A stretch of 64,000 nucleotides of DNA from Bacteroidota bacterium (GTDB lineage Bacteria > Bacteroidota > Bacteroidia > Chitinophagales > LD1): assembly GCA_018267385.1 (NCBI GenBank), contig JAFDYN010000010.1, positions 186,001 to 250,000 of the forward strand. The letters are read 5' to 3'. A program made the translations under genes and the position numbers. This document shows, in pieces, positions 41,665-51,695 of this stretch (positions are counted from its first letter, which is position 1; each line of letters opens with the position of its first letter). Under the pieces are notes generated by a model. That model saw only the letters and a program-made list of their open reading frames with translations. It was not told where the DNA came from and did not search any database.

Positions 41665-44600
41665 ATGAAAAAGAAAACCTACCTCGTTTCTATTTTGTTT
41701 TTTGTCATAGCCAGGCTCGCCGCTCAAGCGCCACCGCAAGGGATCAACTACCAGGCTATAGTGCGCAATGCGCAGGGGAGCATTGTAGGCAATGCCCACG
41801 TCACGATACGATTTACCATACACGATCAGACAGCTATGGGCACAGTCGTATTTCAGGAGACTCATGCGCAGACTACCAATCAGTTTGGTCTTTTCAATGC
41901 TGTGATCGGTACCGGTGGCGGGAGCCTCGCTTCAGTGGCCTGGGGCAGCGGGCCTAAGTTTCTGCAGGTAGAGGCAGATATAAATGGCGGTGGCACCTAT
42001 ACAGATATGGGCACCAATCAGATGATGAGTGTGCCTTACGCCTTATTTGCCGGCAATGCGGGTGGCGGGGTTACTGGCCCGACCGGAGCACGGGGCAGCA
42101 CTGGCGCTACGGGCGCTAATGGTCCTACCGGCCCAGCCGGTGCTACAGGTCCGCAGGGGGCCAATGGATTAGCCGGAGCGACTGGTGCAGCAGGTACGCA
42201 GGGGCCTACAGGAGCTAATGGCGCTACCGGCCCCTCTGGCAATGATGGCGCTACAGGCGCACAAGGTCCGACTGGTGCTACCGGTATTACCGGTCCGACT
42301 GGCCCACAAGGAGCAACTGGCGTACCCGGAACGACAGGAGTAAATGGTATAAATGGCACTCCCGGCGCAACAGGCCCCACCGGAGCACAAGGCAACACCG
42401 GAAATGATGGTGTCACAGGCCCCACAGGACCGACCGGTGCAGGCGGTGGTGCTACTGGTCCCACAGGTTCATCAGGGAGTGACGGCGCAACAGGCGCACA
42501 AGGTCCGACTGGTGCTACCGGTATTACCGGTCCGACTGGCCCACAAGGAGCAACTGGCGTACCCGGAACGACAGGAATAAATGGCGCCAATGGCACTCCC
42601 GGCGCAACAGGCCCCACCGGTGCACAAGGCAACACCGGAAATGATGGTATCACAGGCCCCACAGGACCGACAGGTGCAGGCGGTGGTGCTACTGGTCCCA
42701 CAGGACCATCAGGTAGTGATGGCGCTACAGGCGCACAAGGCCCGACAGGTGCCCAGGGTGCCACTGGCTTGCCTGGCGTGACAGGAGCAAACGGTATCAA
42801 TGGCGCTACTGGTGCGACAGGGCCAACTGGTCCCTCAGGTAGTGACGGCGCCACTGGGGCACAAGGCCCAGCAGGTTTTCAAGGCCCTACAGGTGCTGCC
42901 GGTATTACCGGTCCGACTGGCGCACAAGGTGCCACTGGATCACCCGGAGTCACTGGGATAAATGGTACTCCCGGTGCAACAGGTCCCACCGGCCCCTCTG
43001 GCAATGATGGCGCTACTGGGGCACAAGGCCCGACAGGCGCCCAAGGTGCCACTGGCGTGCCCGGCGCGACTGGAGCAAACGGTAGCAATGGCGCTACTGG
43101 TGTTACGGGGCCCACAGGACCATCAGGAAATGATGGCGCTACTGGCCCGCAAGGCCCGGCAGGTTTGCAAGGCTCGACTGGAGCAAACGGTAGCAATGGC
43201 GCTATTGGTGTTACGGGTCCCACAGGACCATCAGGTAATGATGGCGCCCAAGGTGCCACTGGCGTGCCCGGCGCGACTGGAGCAAACGGTATCAATGGCG
43301 CTACAGGTGTGACAGGCCCCACAGGACCATCAGGTAATGACGGCGCAACAGGTGCACAAGGCCCGACAGGTGTGCAAGGCAACACTGGGGCTACCGGTCC
43401 TACCGGACTGCTAGGTGCGGCAGGTGGAGACCTGAGCGGCACATATCCTAATCCATCCGTGACCTCCCTGCAAGGTGTACCGGTATCCGCAGCCGCTCCC
43501 GCTGCTAATACTTTGCTGGAGTATAATGGCACACAGTGGGTGCCGGTCACAGTAGATAGTTTGCCGAAGGCAAATCAATATATCTGGAACCAGACTGCTA
43601 CAAACCAGGTAGCAGGATTCCAGATCAATGGCAATGGTCTCTTCAATGGCGGGCGTATAGGCATAGGTACTACATCTCCTGCGTTTCCGCTCGAGGTGCG
43701 GGATACATTTACCACTGCTTTCAGTACAGATGCGATGCTATCGGCAGCCATAGGAGATCCACAGTTTCAGCTCGTAGCCCGCAAAGGGATAGTGGGCAAT
43801 AGCGTAGACGGCATCACTAATGAGATAGGAGTGGCCTATGGGGGTACCCTGGCCAGTGCGATGATCAGGTTTCACAGGGCCATCTTTGGCACAGATGGCT
43901 ATATGAGCTTCTCTACCAATAATGATACAGAGCGCATGCGTATAGACAATAGTGGCAATGTAGGTATCAATACTACTGCGCCTCAGACCAAACTACACGT
44001 CTCCGGTGGGGGCCTGCTGGTAGAGGGTACCACTGGTGCTATACCGGCATCAGGTGCCGGTACGCGACTGATGTGGTATCCGGCCAAAGCTGCTTTTCGT
44101 GCAGGCGCTGCCACCGCCACAGAGTGGGACGATGCCAATGTGGGCACGTATAGCTTTGCTACAGGCATCACCACTACTGCCAGTGGCGCCTATGGCAGCG
44201 TAGCTATGATCAATCAGGCCACGGCCAGCGGCTCCAGTTCCTTTGCCGCCGGCTGGCTGGCTACTGCCAGTGCGAGTGATGCGGTAGCTATCGGATCGCA
44301 CAATACCGCTGCTGGTGTCAATAGCCTCGCTATGGGATACGGATGTACTGCCAGCAGTCAATACAGCATGGCCATGGGGCACTCCAGCCAGGCCGTAGGC
44401 TATGGTGACGTAGCGATAGGCGAGTCCAATGTCGCATCGGGCGGCGATGCTACCGCATTTGGCGCGCTCGATACGGCATCGGGCACCTTTAGCACGGCAC
44501 TGGGCTGGGCCTCACGGGCGGGCGGGCGCTACAGTTTCGCCGCAGGCGAGGCCAATAAGGCTATGGGCTGGGCCAGTGTGACACTTGGCGAAGGCAATGT

Positions 44601-46074
44601 CGTGACCTCCTCAGATGCCACAGCATTTGGTGCGCTGAATAAGGTCTACCACAACTTTAGTACGGCAGGTGGCGAGTATTGTGTCATCACGGGCCAGTAT
44701 AGCACCTGTATGGGCTATCTGGATACAGCCAGCGGCACCTTTAGTGATGCGTTTGGAGCCTTTACCAGGTCGGGTGGCACGGCTAGTTTCACAGCCGGCT
44801 ATGGTACTATAGCCAGCGGCAATGAAGCTGTGGCGATCGGCTACTTTGACACAGCTACAGCTACCACGGCAGTGGCGCTGGGCAGTAGCAATAATGTGAG
44901 TGGCGCTTACTCCGCAGCTATGGGTGTGTCAAACAAGGTGAGCGGTGTCGCCGGCATTGCGCTGGGCGGTTCCAATACTGTCTCTGGCAACAGCAGCGTG
45001 GCCATAGGCAATAACAACACTGTGCCCTCTTTTGGTGAGATGGTGGTGGGGCAGTACAATACCAGCTATACACCGTCATCTGCTACAGGCTGGGTCAGCA
45101 CAGACCGCCTTTTCACGATAGGCAATGGTACCTCTACTGCTGCTACCAGCAATGCGGTGACAGTGCTCAAAAGTGGCAATGTAGGCATCGGCACAGCTAC
45201 ACCTGCCGCACCGCTCCATATCGCTACGGGCCTGAGTACCGGTATGACCACACCCAGCCTGACACGCACCTATTTCAACGCAGGCTCGGGCACAGGCGGT
45301 TTCACTGCCGGCACCTCTACCAGCGGCAATATAATGGTAGAGGCAGATGGCTACTACTGGGCCAACGGCGGCGGCTATGTAGCCACATCTGATGAACGCA
45401 TCAAAAACATACGCGGCCTGACCGATAATGCAAAGGACCTCGAAACTATACGGCAGATACGAATCACTGACTATACCTATCGCGATGTAGTAGCCAATGG
45501 CGACGCTCCTCAGAAAAAGGTGATAGCTCAACAGCTAGATACAGTATATCCGCAGGCTGTGAAGAAGAATACTATCCCCCAGTTCATACCAAACATCTAT
45601 CAGAATGCGGTCAGCTATACAGCCACAGACAGCCTCCTGACCATCCGGCTGTCAGATGAAGTATGCACCACCCGTGACATGCAGCCAGGTAGTATATGCA
45701 AGGTATATGCCTATGGCAAGGAAGATAGCGCTGGCCGCGATATAAAGGGCCGCATAGTCAGTGCGGATGCGCATCAGCTGGTACTACAGGTAGATAGCTT
45801 TGATAGTGATAGGTATGATAGCAGGCTATTCGTCTACGGCACGCAGATACATGACCTGCTGTCCGTAGACTATGAGGCGATAGCGATGCTCAATGTATCC
45901 GCCACGCAAGAGCTGGCCCGGCAGGTAGAAATACTCAAAGCAGAGAGAGAAACCCTCCGCGCTGAGATGGCCGCACTACGCGCAGCTCACAAGGATCAAA
46001 CCGATCTCATGAGGGTAATGAAAGCTCAGATGGATGCCATAGGTGAAAGATTCAATATCACTACGGGCAGATAG
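41665..46074 (+). CDS. Collagen-like trimeric fibre protein with YadA-like head and S74 chaperone domain
   Basis: 1469 residues from the ATG at 41665, which opens on a signal peptide ending RLAAQ. An N-domain (about 22-135, [17 protein letters not shown]) is common in Bacteroidota fibres. Residues about 138-587 are Gly-X-Y repeats rich in GPT and GAT. Then comes a fibre segment, YadA-like head repeats (about 830-1130, SGxxSxAxG) and a peptidase S74 intramolecular chaperone with SDERIK (Ser1242, Lys1247). S74 domains fold the trimer and then cut themselves off before the Ser. The last 60 residues form a coiled coil. A secreted surface fibre; no T9SS tail. Confidence 0.92.
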   Translation: MKKKTYLVSILFFVIARLAAQAPPQGINYQAIVRNAQGSIVGNAHVTIRFTIHDQTAMGTVVFQETHAQTTNQFGLFNAVIGTGGGSLASVAWGSGPKFLQVEADINGGGTYTDMGTNQMMSVPYALFAGNAGGGVTGPTGARGSTGATGANGPTGPAGATGPQGANGLAGATGAAGTQGPTGANGATGPSGNDGATGAQGPTGATGITGPTGPQGATGVPGTTGVNGINGTPGATGPTGAQGNTGNDGVTGPTGPTGAGGGATGPTGSSGSDGATGAQGPTGATGITGPTGPQGATGVPGTTGINGANGTPGATGPTGAQGNTGNDGITGPTGPTGAGGGATGPTGPSGSDGATGAQGPTGAQGATGLPGVTGANGINGATGATGPTGPSGSDGATGAQGPAGFQGPTGAAGITGPTGAQGATGSPGVTGINGTPGATGPTGPSGNDGATGAQGPTGAQGATGVPGATGANGSNGATGVTGPTGPSGNDGATGPQGPAGLQGSTGANGSNGAIGVTGPTGPSGNDGAQGATGVPGATGANGINGATGVTGPTGPSGNDGATGAQGPTGVQGNTGATGPTGLLGAAGGDLSGTYPNPSVTSLQGVPVSAAAPAANTLLEYNGTQWVPVTVDSLPKANQYIWNQTATNQVAGFQINGNGLFNGGRIGIGTTSPAFPLEVRDTFTTAFSTDAMLSAAIGDPQFQLVARKGIVGNSVDGITNEIGVAYGGTLASAMIRFHRAIFGTDGYMSFSTNNDTERMRIDNSGNVGINTTAPQTKLHVSGGGLLVEGTTGAIPASGAGTRLMWYPAKAAFRAGAATATEWDDANVGTYSFATGITTTASGAYGSVAMINQATASGSSSFAAGWLATASASDAVAIGSHNTAAGVNSLAMGYGCTASSQYSMAMGHSSQAVGYGDVAIGESNVASGGDATAFGALDTASGTFSTALGWASRAGGRYSFAAGEANKAMGWASVTLGEGNVVTSSDATAFGALNKVYHNFSTAGGEYCVITGQYSTCMGYLDTASGTFSDAFGAFTRSGGTASFTAGYGTIASGNEAVAIGYFDTATATTAVALGSSNNVSGAYSAAMGVSNKVSGVAGIALGGSNTVSGNSSVAIGNNNTVPSFGEMVVGQYNTSYTPSSATGWVSTDRLFTIGNGTSTAATSNAVTVLKSGNVGIGTATPAAPLHIATGLSTGMTTPSLTRTYFNAGSGTGGFTAGTSTSGNIMVEADGYYWANGGGYVATSDERIKNIRGLTDNAKDLETIRQIRITDYTYRDVVANGDAPQKKVIAQQLDTVYPQAVKKNTIPQFIPNIYQNAVSYTATDSLLTIRLSDEVCTTRDMQPGSICKVYAYGKEDSAGRDIKGRIVSADAHQLVLQVDSFDSDRYDSRLFVYGTQIHDLLSVDYEAIAMLNVSATQELARQVEILKAERETLRAEMAALRAAHKDQTDLMRVMKAQMDAIGERFNITTGR
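42244..42590 (+). repeat. 237-bp near-identical tandem duplication in the collagen region
   Basis: The stretch starting at 42244 recurs at 42481 with few changes (period 237 bp, 79 codons). It encodes the [20 protein letters not shown] block twice. Shorter related units continue to about 43400. Confidence 0.75.
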
Positions 46075-46101
46075 GGGCAGTATTTATATTATCAGGGTTA
46101 G

Positions 46102-46134
46102 GGCGCTTTCTGCATTAGCGGAAGCGCCTTTTTA
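46102..46134 (+). terminator. Intrinsic terminator of the collagen/S74 gene
   Basis: GGCGCTTTC pairs with GGAAGCGCC (one wobble) around a 9-nt loop, followed by TTTTTA. Confidence 0.88.
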
Positions 46135-46172
46135 TTCCATTTGAGATACCTGCGGATAGCATCTCCGTTGGT

Positions 46173-46187
46173 AGGGTTGGGAGAGGT
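46173..46187. repeat. Half copy of repeat A
   Basis: AGGGTTGGGAGAGGT, the right arm of repeat A, in the lpxD leader. Confidence 0.4.
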
Positions 46188-46211
46188 GTTGTATTTATTA
46201 TATTCGCTTTG

Positions 46212-47240
46212 ATGCAATTCACAGCCAGAGACATAGCTGCACTGCTCGGAGGCCGCCTCGAGGGCAATCCCGACCATGCCGTGACCACTATAGCCAAGAT
46301 AGAAGAAGCCCACCAAGGTGCGCTCTCCTTCATAGCCAATCCAAAGTATGAGCAGTTTGCTCAGACGGCGCCTGCTGGTATCCTGCTGATAGGAGAGTCG
46401 CTGGCAGTGACCAATGACAGGATAGGTGCTATCATCCGTGTGAAAGATCCCTATGCAGCTTTCACTACGCTGCTGGAGCTGTATCAGCAGGTCATGGCAT
46501 CTGCACAGAAGAATGGCATCCAGCAGCCATCGCACATCGGTCAGAATACCAAGCATGGCGATGGCCTGTTCCTGGGTGCCTTTGCCTATATAGGAGACAA
46601 TGTGACCATCGGTGCCAATGTCCGCATCTATCCATCTGCTTTCATAGGCGATGGCGTGACCATCGGAGATAACACCACGATCCACGCTGGCGCGAAAGTC
46701 TACGAAGGCTGCCGCATAGGTAAGGATTGCACTATCCACGCAGGTGTGGTGATAGGCGGCGATGGCTTCGGCTTTGCCCCGCTGGCAGATGGCACTTTCA
46801 AAAAAGTACCGCAGCTCGGCATCGTAGAGATAGGCGACCGCGTAGAGATAGGCGCCAATACCGTGATAGACCGCGCCACCATGGGCGCCACCGTAGTGCG
46901 CGATGGTGTGAAGCTGGACAACCTGATCCACATAGCGCACAATGTAGAAGTGGGCGACAACACCGTGATAGCCGCGCAAACAGGTGTCTCAGGGAGCACA
47001 CGCATTGGCAAACAAGTCATGATAGGCGGCCAGGTAGGCATCGTAGGCCACATCCGGATAGCAGACGGTGTCAAGATCAATGCCCAGAGCGGTGTTTCAA
47101 AATCCATAGAGACTGAGGGCCGCGCTGTGACAGGCTCTCCCGCCGGCGACTTCCGCGATCACTACAAGGGTCTCGCTCATATCAAGCTCATACCAGAGCT
47201 GATGAAGCGTATAGCGGAGCTGGAGAAGAGGCTGGGGTAA
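46212..47240 (+). CDS. lpxD: UDP-3-O-acylglucosamine N-acyltransferase LpxD
   Basis: 342 residues from the ATG at 46212 (a TTG precedes it). N-terminal uridine-binding domain (MQFTARDIAALLGGRLEGNP). Then the left-handed beta helix of hexapeptide repeats (GDNVTIGANVRIYPSAFIGD onward), with the active-site His region NLIHIAHNVEVGDNTVI and the end helix ELMKRIAELEKRLG. It adds the second acyl chain in lipid A synthesis. It stands alone here rather than in the usual lpx cluster. Confidence 0.95.
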   Translation: MQFTARDIAALLGGRLEGNPDHAVTTIAKIEEAHQGALSFIANPKYEQFAQTAPAGILLIGESLAVTNDRIGAIIRVKDPYAAFTTLLELYQQVMASAQKNGIQQPSHIGQNTKHGDGLFLGAFAYIGDNVTIGANVRIYPSAFIGDGVTIGDNTTIHAGAKVYEGCRIGKDCTIHAGVVIGGDGFGFAPLADGTFKKVPQLGIVEIGDRVEIGANTVIDRATMGATVVRDGVKLDNLIHIAHNVEVGDNTVIAAQTGVSGSTRIGKQVMIGGQVGIVGHIRIADGVKINAQSGVSKSIETEGRAVTGSPAGDFRDHYKGLAHIKLIPELMKRIAELEKRLG

Positions 47241-47309
47241 GGCCTTGTTGGCGGGCCTTTTAGCACCACTTAAAGTACAAGATGAGTATATCCTTCCTGA
47301 CGTACCTTG

Positions 47310-47504
47310 CTATATAGAGCAGGACAGGGAGTCATTATCTTTCAGGGCACAATTGATGTCCGCTTCCATACTGCTGGCGGCTTTCACCGTATAGTTTATG
47401 GTGCCTGTTGTGTTGTTGTTGTAGCAGTGGCAAGTGTACGCTTTGCGGCAGCCGCTGCCACCTATCAGGGCAACTACAGAGAGCAGGAGTATCAGCTTCT
47501 TCAC
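47310..47504 (-). CDS. Small lipoprotein
   Basis: 64 residues from a GTG start. Hydrophobic signal ending IGGSGC (Cys19 lipidated), then a short mature part with Cys28, Cys30, Cys55 and Cys62 and NNNTTGTINYTV. The paired cysteines suggest disulfides. No family recognised; small secreted proteins like this are common in Bacteroidota. Confidence 0.55.
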   Translation of the reverse strand: MKKLILLLSVVALIGGSGCRKAYTCHCYNNNTTGTINYTVKAASSMEADINCALKDNDSLSCSI

Positions 47505-47590
47505 AGAGTATGGTATTTAAAGATGATATAGATACCTGCAAAATGAGCAAATAAATAGTGAGATGCAAATGGCAGCTATCTTTATCAGTG

Positions 47591-49270
47591 TTACAACTTC
47601 TCCAGTCTATACTTCCTCGTCCTGTTGATGCTGAGGATGTAGACGCCTGCGGCAAGGTTGGCAGGTGGGGCGATCTCCCAGATGTTATTGATGAAGGTGA
47701 TGGTCTGGGCGGAGCCGCTCCATACTTTCTGGCCTGAGATGTCGTAGAGTTCTGCTGTATTGAGGCTATCGTGCAGCAGGTCTGTCATGACGATCTTTAG
47801 TGTACTGGTAAAGGGATTGGGAAAGACGCGGGTATAGTTGACATAGGTCAGTGTGTCCTGCGGGTAGAGCTCCTTTAGTTTGTCATAGGCCATACCAAAG
47901 TCAGGTATGCCGTAGCCATAGTCTGCATCAGGGTGGGTGTACTGTGTACAGCTCTGGCGGACGATGTCTACCAGCTCCATATTGGGTACAGAAGGGAAGG
48001 CTTGCCTCAGGCAGGCGAAGGCTCCCGCCGTGATCGGCCCGGAAAAAGAGGTGCCATAGTTTGCAATGATCGTGTTAGACGGGCTGACCAGATTGGCAGG
48101 TGCGCCCTGGGCGCATACGTCGGGTTTCACCTGCCCAGAGGCGTTGGGCCCACGGCTGCTGAAGGAGGCGATCTGTGCAGACGGAGCTACCGCCCCTACG
48201 GTCACTCCGCTATCAGCGTCACCCGGAGTGGCTATATAGTGCCAGGCGTTTGCGCCTTCATTGCCGGCACTGTTTACTACTATGATGCCCTTGGAGGCGG
48301 CTGTATTCACCGCACGTGCTATGGGTGTGGTATGGCCTGTCATGTCTGCATAAGTGTGGCTGTCTGCAGAGTCTGACTGGTCAAACGTGGTATAGCCCAG
48401 CGAGGTGGAGAAGACATCTGCCCCCATGCTGTCTGCGCGCTCTGCCGCGGCGGCCCAGTAGTACTCCTCTGCGATGGTCTCAGACCTGTTATCCTCCGTC
48501 TGGAAGAGCATGAACTGCGCATTGGGCGCTGTACCTACGATCGTGTAGGGTACATTGGCGGCTATGCAGGAGAAGGTCTCCTCACCATGCGGGTTAGCAC
48601 GCGGATTGCCATAGACCTCAAAGGTGTCAAAGACAAAGTTCCAGGTATAAAGCAGCCTCCCCTCCTCAAATACACGGCGCATGTAGTGACTGCTGTCTGC
48701 ATAGAGGAAGCCTGCATCCATGATGGCTATCACCACGCTGTCTCCCCAGTAGCCGAGGCCATGGAGGCGATCCAGGTGTATCATAGTGGTCTGGCGTGTA
48801 GCCGCTCCATAAAAGGTACTGTCTGTAGTAGGTGTTGCAGTTTTGCTGATGCGAGGTGCATCGAGCGCTTTGTACATGGTATTGGCCCCGCCGCGGCTGA
48901 GTACTTTCACCGATGAGACAAAGGGAAAAGCCCCGATGCGCGTGGCCACCGATATATCATCGGTACGGATCAGCAGGCCATTGGTCCAGCGCAGCGTAGC
49001 AGCTACGCGGCAGAGCGGTGCTATCTGGCGTACATAGGCACCACTGACGGGGATGTCATTTGGCGCTATGGGTATGTGCTGCTGCCGGCGCCGCTCCAGC
49101 GCTTTGGGCGAGAGGAAAGCCTCCGGGTGCCCCAGCGTATATTGGCTTTGCTCTTTGTCACGCAGCTGTACATAGCAGGTATATGTCTGGGCTATGCAGG
49201 GCTGTGACAGGAGCAGTGTGAGGACTGACAGGACGAGGACCAGAGGAGCGCGCGAGGTAGCGTTTATCAT
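47591..49270 (-). CDS. Subtilisin-like (S8) serine peptidase with T9SS tail
   Basis: 559 residues. Signal peptide about 1-27. Catalytic Asp in VVIAIMDAGF, His in NPHGEETFSCIAA (the usual HGTxxxS is changed at the third position) and Ser in YGTSFSGPITAGAFACL, with the oxyanion Asn in VVNSAGNEGAN. The triad is complete. C-terminal T9SS domain VFPNPFTSTLKIVM ... AAGVYILSI. A secreted protease, probably for nutrient protein or cell-surface processing. Confidence 0.93.
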   Translation of the reverse strand: MINATSRAPLVLVLSVLTLLLSQPCIAQTYTCYVQLRDKEQSQYTLGHPEAFLSPKALERRRQQHIPIAPNDIPVSGAYVRQIAPLCRVAATLRWTNGLLIRTDDISVATRIGAFPFVSSVKVLSRGGANTMYKALDAPRISKTATPTTDSTFYGAATRQTTMIHLDRLHGLGYWGDSVVIAIMDAGFLYADSSHYMRRVFEEGRLLYTWNFVFDTFEVYGNPRANPHGEETFSCIAANVPYTIVGTAPNAQFMLFQTEDNRSETIAEEYYWAAAAERADSMGADVFSTSLGYTTFDQSDSADSHTYADMTGHTTPIARAVNTAASKGIIVVNSAGNEGANAWHYIATPGDADSGVTVGAVAPSAQIASFSSRGPNASGQVKPDVCAQGAPANLVSPSNTIIANYGTSFSGPITAGAFACLRQAFPSVPNMELVDIVRQSCTQYTHPDADYGYGIPDFGMAYDKLKELYPQDTLTYVNYTRVFPNPFTSTLKIVMTDLLHDSLNTAELYDISGQKVWSGSAQTITFINNIWEIAPPANLAAGVYILSINRTRKYRLEKL

Positions 49271-49318
49271 TACTTAAAGGTCGCTAATATAGGGGATATG
49301 AAATGCTAAAAAAGCTTG

Positions 49319-50059
49319 CTAGTTGCCATAGGCGCGCAGCCTCCACCGGATACGAAAGCCGGTGGCCTTGTTAGGTGTATTCCACGAGGCAGACACATCC
49401 TGCTTATTGATCACCTCCCACTCCTTGTACATGAGGCCTACATGGAGGGCGTAGGTCTCACGGCTGAGCTTCTTATTGATGAGATTTTCCTCATTGACCT
49501 CAGTGACCACCAGCGCTGAGTCAAAGCCAAGGCCATTGATAGCTTTGGGACTATTGACCTCTGAGTAGGTGTAGGTCCAGCCTGCATAGGTCTGGTAGAT
49601 GTCTGAGGTGGTATCAGAGGCGGGCAGGTAGCTATTGCCATTCCACGTGATGCCATTCACAGGGGGGAAGACCAGCTTGATAAAGTGCAGGTCGTCTTCT
49701 ACCTTTTCATACGTATTGCGCGTGAGGAAGCTGTACCAGGCCCGGTCTACTACACTCAGCGAGCTGGTCGTGTCATAGCGCTTGCTCACCTCTATGCGGT
49801 AGGCCACATTGCCCAGGTTGTCATAAAACGAATCAGATATCAGCTCCTGTATCTGGTAGTGTACTGTATCTACGGTCTGCACAGGGTCCGAATAGCTGTA
49901 AGTGATAGAGTCTACATCAAAGATCAGGTAGTGGCCTACATGCTGCGGCGCATAGTCATAGAGCATAGGCGAGAGGGTCATCTTGTCGGTGTCCTGCTTG
50001 CATCCGGCCAGGGCCAGCAGGGCTGCTATGATAAGGCTATAAGAGACTCTACGGGTCAT
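49319..50059 (-). CDS. Hypothetical lipoprotein
   Basis: 246 residues from the ATG at 50057-50059, where the signal begins (MTRRVSYSLIIAALLALAGC, lipidated Cys20). The mature part is beta-rich with many aromatic and acidic residues (HYLIFDVDSITYSYSDP, RAWYSFLTRNTYEKVEDDLH). No family recognised by eye; such lipoproteins are common in Bacteroidota. It follows the S8 peptidase gene in the opposite direction of transcription order (upstream on the same strand) with a 48-nt gap. Confidence 0.7.
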   Translation of the reverse strand: MTRRVSYSLIIAALLALAGCKQDTDKMTLSPMLYDYAPQHVGHYLIFDVDSITYSYSDPVQTVDTVHYQIQELISDSFYDNLGNVAYRIEVSKRYDTTSSLSVVDRAWYSFLTRNTYEKVEDDLHFIKLVFPPVNGITWNGNSYLPASDTTSDIYQTYAGWTYTYSEVNSPKAINGLGFDSALVVTEVNEENLINKKLSRETYALHVGLMYKEWEVINKQDVSASWNTPNKATGFRIRWRLRAYGN

Positions 50060-50184
50060 GCGCTGATTTGTATAGACTAAGTTATAAATAAATCGCAACT
50101 GTGGTAGGCTGGTACATATAGCTAGCACCCTACAGTACAATGTGATACGGCCCGGGCAGCCAATAGTTCGCCCGGCACAAAGGG

Positions 50185-51297
50185 TTACTTGTCTGCCTCT
50201 ATGTCAAAGCTGGAGAAGATATTGCCACCACCTATCACATCGTCTCCCTCATAGAAGACGGCACTCTGGCCCGGCGCGATGGCAGATACCTCGTGCATAA
50301 ACTCGACCTTAATGCGGCTATCCTTTTGATAGAGCAGGCTGGACTCGCCGTCGTGCTTGTAGCGGACCTTGGTCAGTGCCGGGGTGCGGTCTGATAGGTG
50401 CTCGTACTTTTGCATATTGAGGTTGCCTACCCACATGCCATTGCGGTTCAGCTCGTGCTCCTCGCCGAGGACTACGGTATTGGTCTCAGGGATGATCCCG
50501 GTGACAAACATAGGCTTGCCAAAGGCTACGCCGAGGCCTTTCCTTTGCCCTACAGTGTAGAAGGGATAGCCCTTGTGCACGCCGAGCTTATTGCCTGCTG
50601 CGTCTACGAAGAGGCCACCGTCTACCCGCGCCTCGAGGTCAGGCATGCGGCGCTTCAGGAAGCCCCGGTAATCATTGTCAGGTACGAAGCATATCTCAAA
50701 GCTCTCGGGCTTATTGGCTATATCCAGATAGCCCATCTCGCGGGCCATCTGCTTGATCTCCGGCTTGTGGTACTTGCCCATGGGAAACTTGGTACGGCTC
50801 AGGCAAGCCTGAGAGATACCCCACAGCACGTAGCTCTGATCCTTATTGAGGTCGAGGCCCCGGCTGACGTAGTGGCGGCCATGGGCAGCATTCAGCTGGG
50901 CATAGTGGCCGGTGGCTATGAACTCGCAGTCCATAGCGTCAGCCCTCTTGAGCAGGGCCTCCCACTTGATATGTGTGTTGCAGAGGACGCACGGATTGGG
51001 TGTGCGGCCAGCCATATACTCTCCTACAAAGTTGTCTATCACATAGTCGCCAAACTCATCTCGGATGTCTACGATAAAGTGGCTGAAGCCCAGGTCTACG
51101 GCTATGGCCCGTGCATCATTGATAGAGTCCAGTGAGCAGCAGCCGGTCTCCTTCTTGGAGCCGCCGGAGGTGGCATAGTCCCAGGTCTTCATGGTGATGC
51201 CTATGACCTCATAGCCCTCCTCATGCAGCATGACGGCTGTCACGGTACTATCTATACCGCCGCTCATGGCCACCAGTACTTTTCCTTTCTTGCTCAT
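50185..51297 (-). CDS. mnmA: tRNA-specific 2-thiouridylase MnmA
   Basis: 370 residues. PP-loop AMSGGIDSTVTAVML for ATP, nucleophile Cys in TPNPCVLCN and second Cys in ESFEICFVPDNDY, plus the C-terminal YTVGQRKGLGV and barrel domain. It makes 2-thiouridine at tRNA position 34 for Glu, Gln and Lys. A -7-like TATCTTTG (complement of 51306-51313) lies just upstream. No partner thiolation genes adjoin it. Confidence 0.95.
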   Translation of the reverse strand: MSKKGKVLVAMSGGIDSTVTAVMLHEEGYEVIGITMKTWDYATSGGSKKETGCCSLDSINDARAIAVDLGFSHFIVDIRDEFGDYVIDNFVGEYMAGRTPNPCVLCNTHIKWEALLKRADAMDCEFIATGHYAQLNAAHGRHYVSRGLDLNKDQSYVLWGISQACLSRTKFPMGKYHKPEIKQMAREMGYLDIANKPESFEICFVPDNDYRGFLKRRMPDLEARVDGGLFVDAAGNKLGVHKGYPFYTVGQRKGLGVAFGKPMFVTGIIPETNTVVLGEEHELNRNGMWVGNLNMQKYEHLSDRTPALTKVRYKHDGESSLLYQKDSRIKVEFMHEVSAIAPGQSAVFYEGDDVIGGGNIFSSFDIEADK

Positions 51298-51365
51298 CGG
51301 GCCTGCAAAGATAGGCCATAGCAGCCATTAAAGCTAATGTATGTGGCAACACTGTTTGACCGGGC

Positions 51366-51382
51366 AAGTTTTCCGACTATAG
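51366..51382 (+). repeat. Dispersed repeat C, copy 3 (short)
   Basis: AAGTTTTCCGACTATAG, identical to the start of the copies at 23206 and 23297, 28 kb away. Confidence 0.65.
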
Positions 51383-51533
51383 AGGGTGGTGATGCGAAAA
51401 TGACCACCCCTATGTATGTGGCTGGTAGTCAATATGGTTTATAAGGTGTTGTAACAGTGTCTTTTGTGGGTAAATATTTAAATGCAAGTATTGGCTTTAA
51501 TAGTAAAAATTGCTATATTTGTAATGTCTTTTT

Positions 51534-51576
51534 GACCGCAAAAGCTTTATAAACGCAAAAGCGTGGAAACGCAAAA
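51534..51576 (+). repeat. Repeat G, copy 2
   Basis: GACCGCAAAAGC, then two AAACGCAAAA-type units. Shares its start and the AACGCAAAA core with the minus-strand copy at 33441. Confidence 0.55.
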
Positions 51577-51695
51577 TCGGCAAATGGATAAGAGGATCAG
51601 TTGCCAATGCTTGGTCGTAGTCTCTGGGGGCGGGTCGCCCTTTCAGGGCTTTAATACAGAATATTTTTTCATTTTTTTTAACCCAAACTGAATCT

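Larger units (their letters stand above)
51298..51695. other. Non-coding repeat-bearing stretch
   Basis: 398 nt without a gene. It holds a -7-like element for mnmA (51306-51313), a short copy of repeat C (51366-51382), repeat G copy 2 (51534-51576) and a small GCCC/GGGC hairpin near 51640. The rest is A+T-rich. Confidence 0.7.

Noticed and set aside
42036-42854. Long minus-strand open frame of Pro/Gly/Val-rich sequence
   Set aside because: It is the antisense shadow of the Gly-X-Y coding repeats at 41665-46074; the low complexity keeps it open by composition alone.
42076-43427. Regularly repeated DNA resembling an array
   Set aside because: The units are codon repeats of a collagen-like protein with no spacer/repeat alternation and no cas genes; not CRISPR.
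46098-46979. 293-residue minus-strand open frame
   Set aside because: Antisense to lpxD, which has full family motifs; this frame has no signal or recognisable domain.
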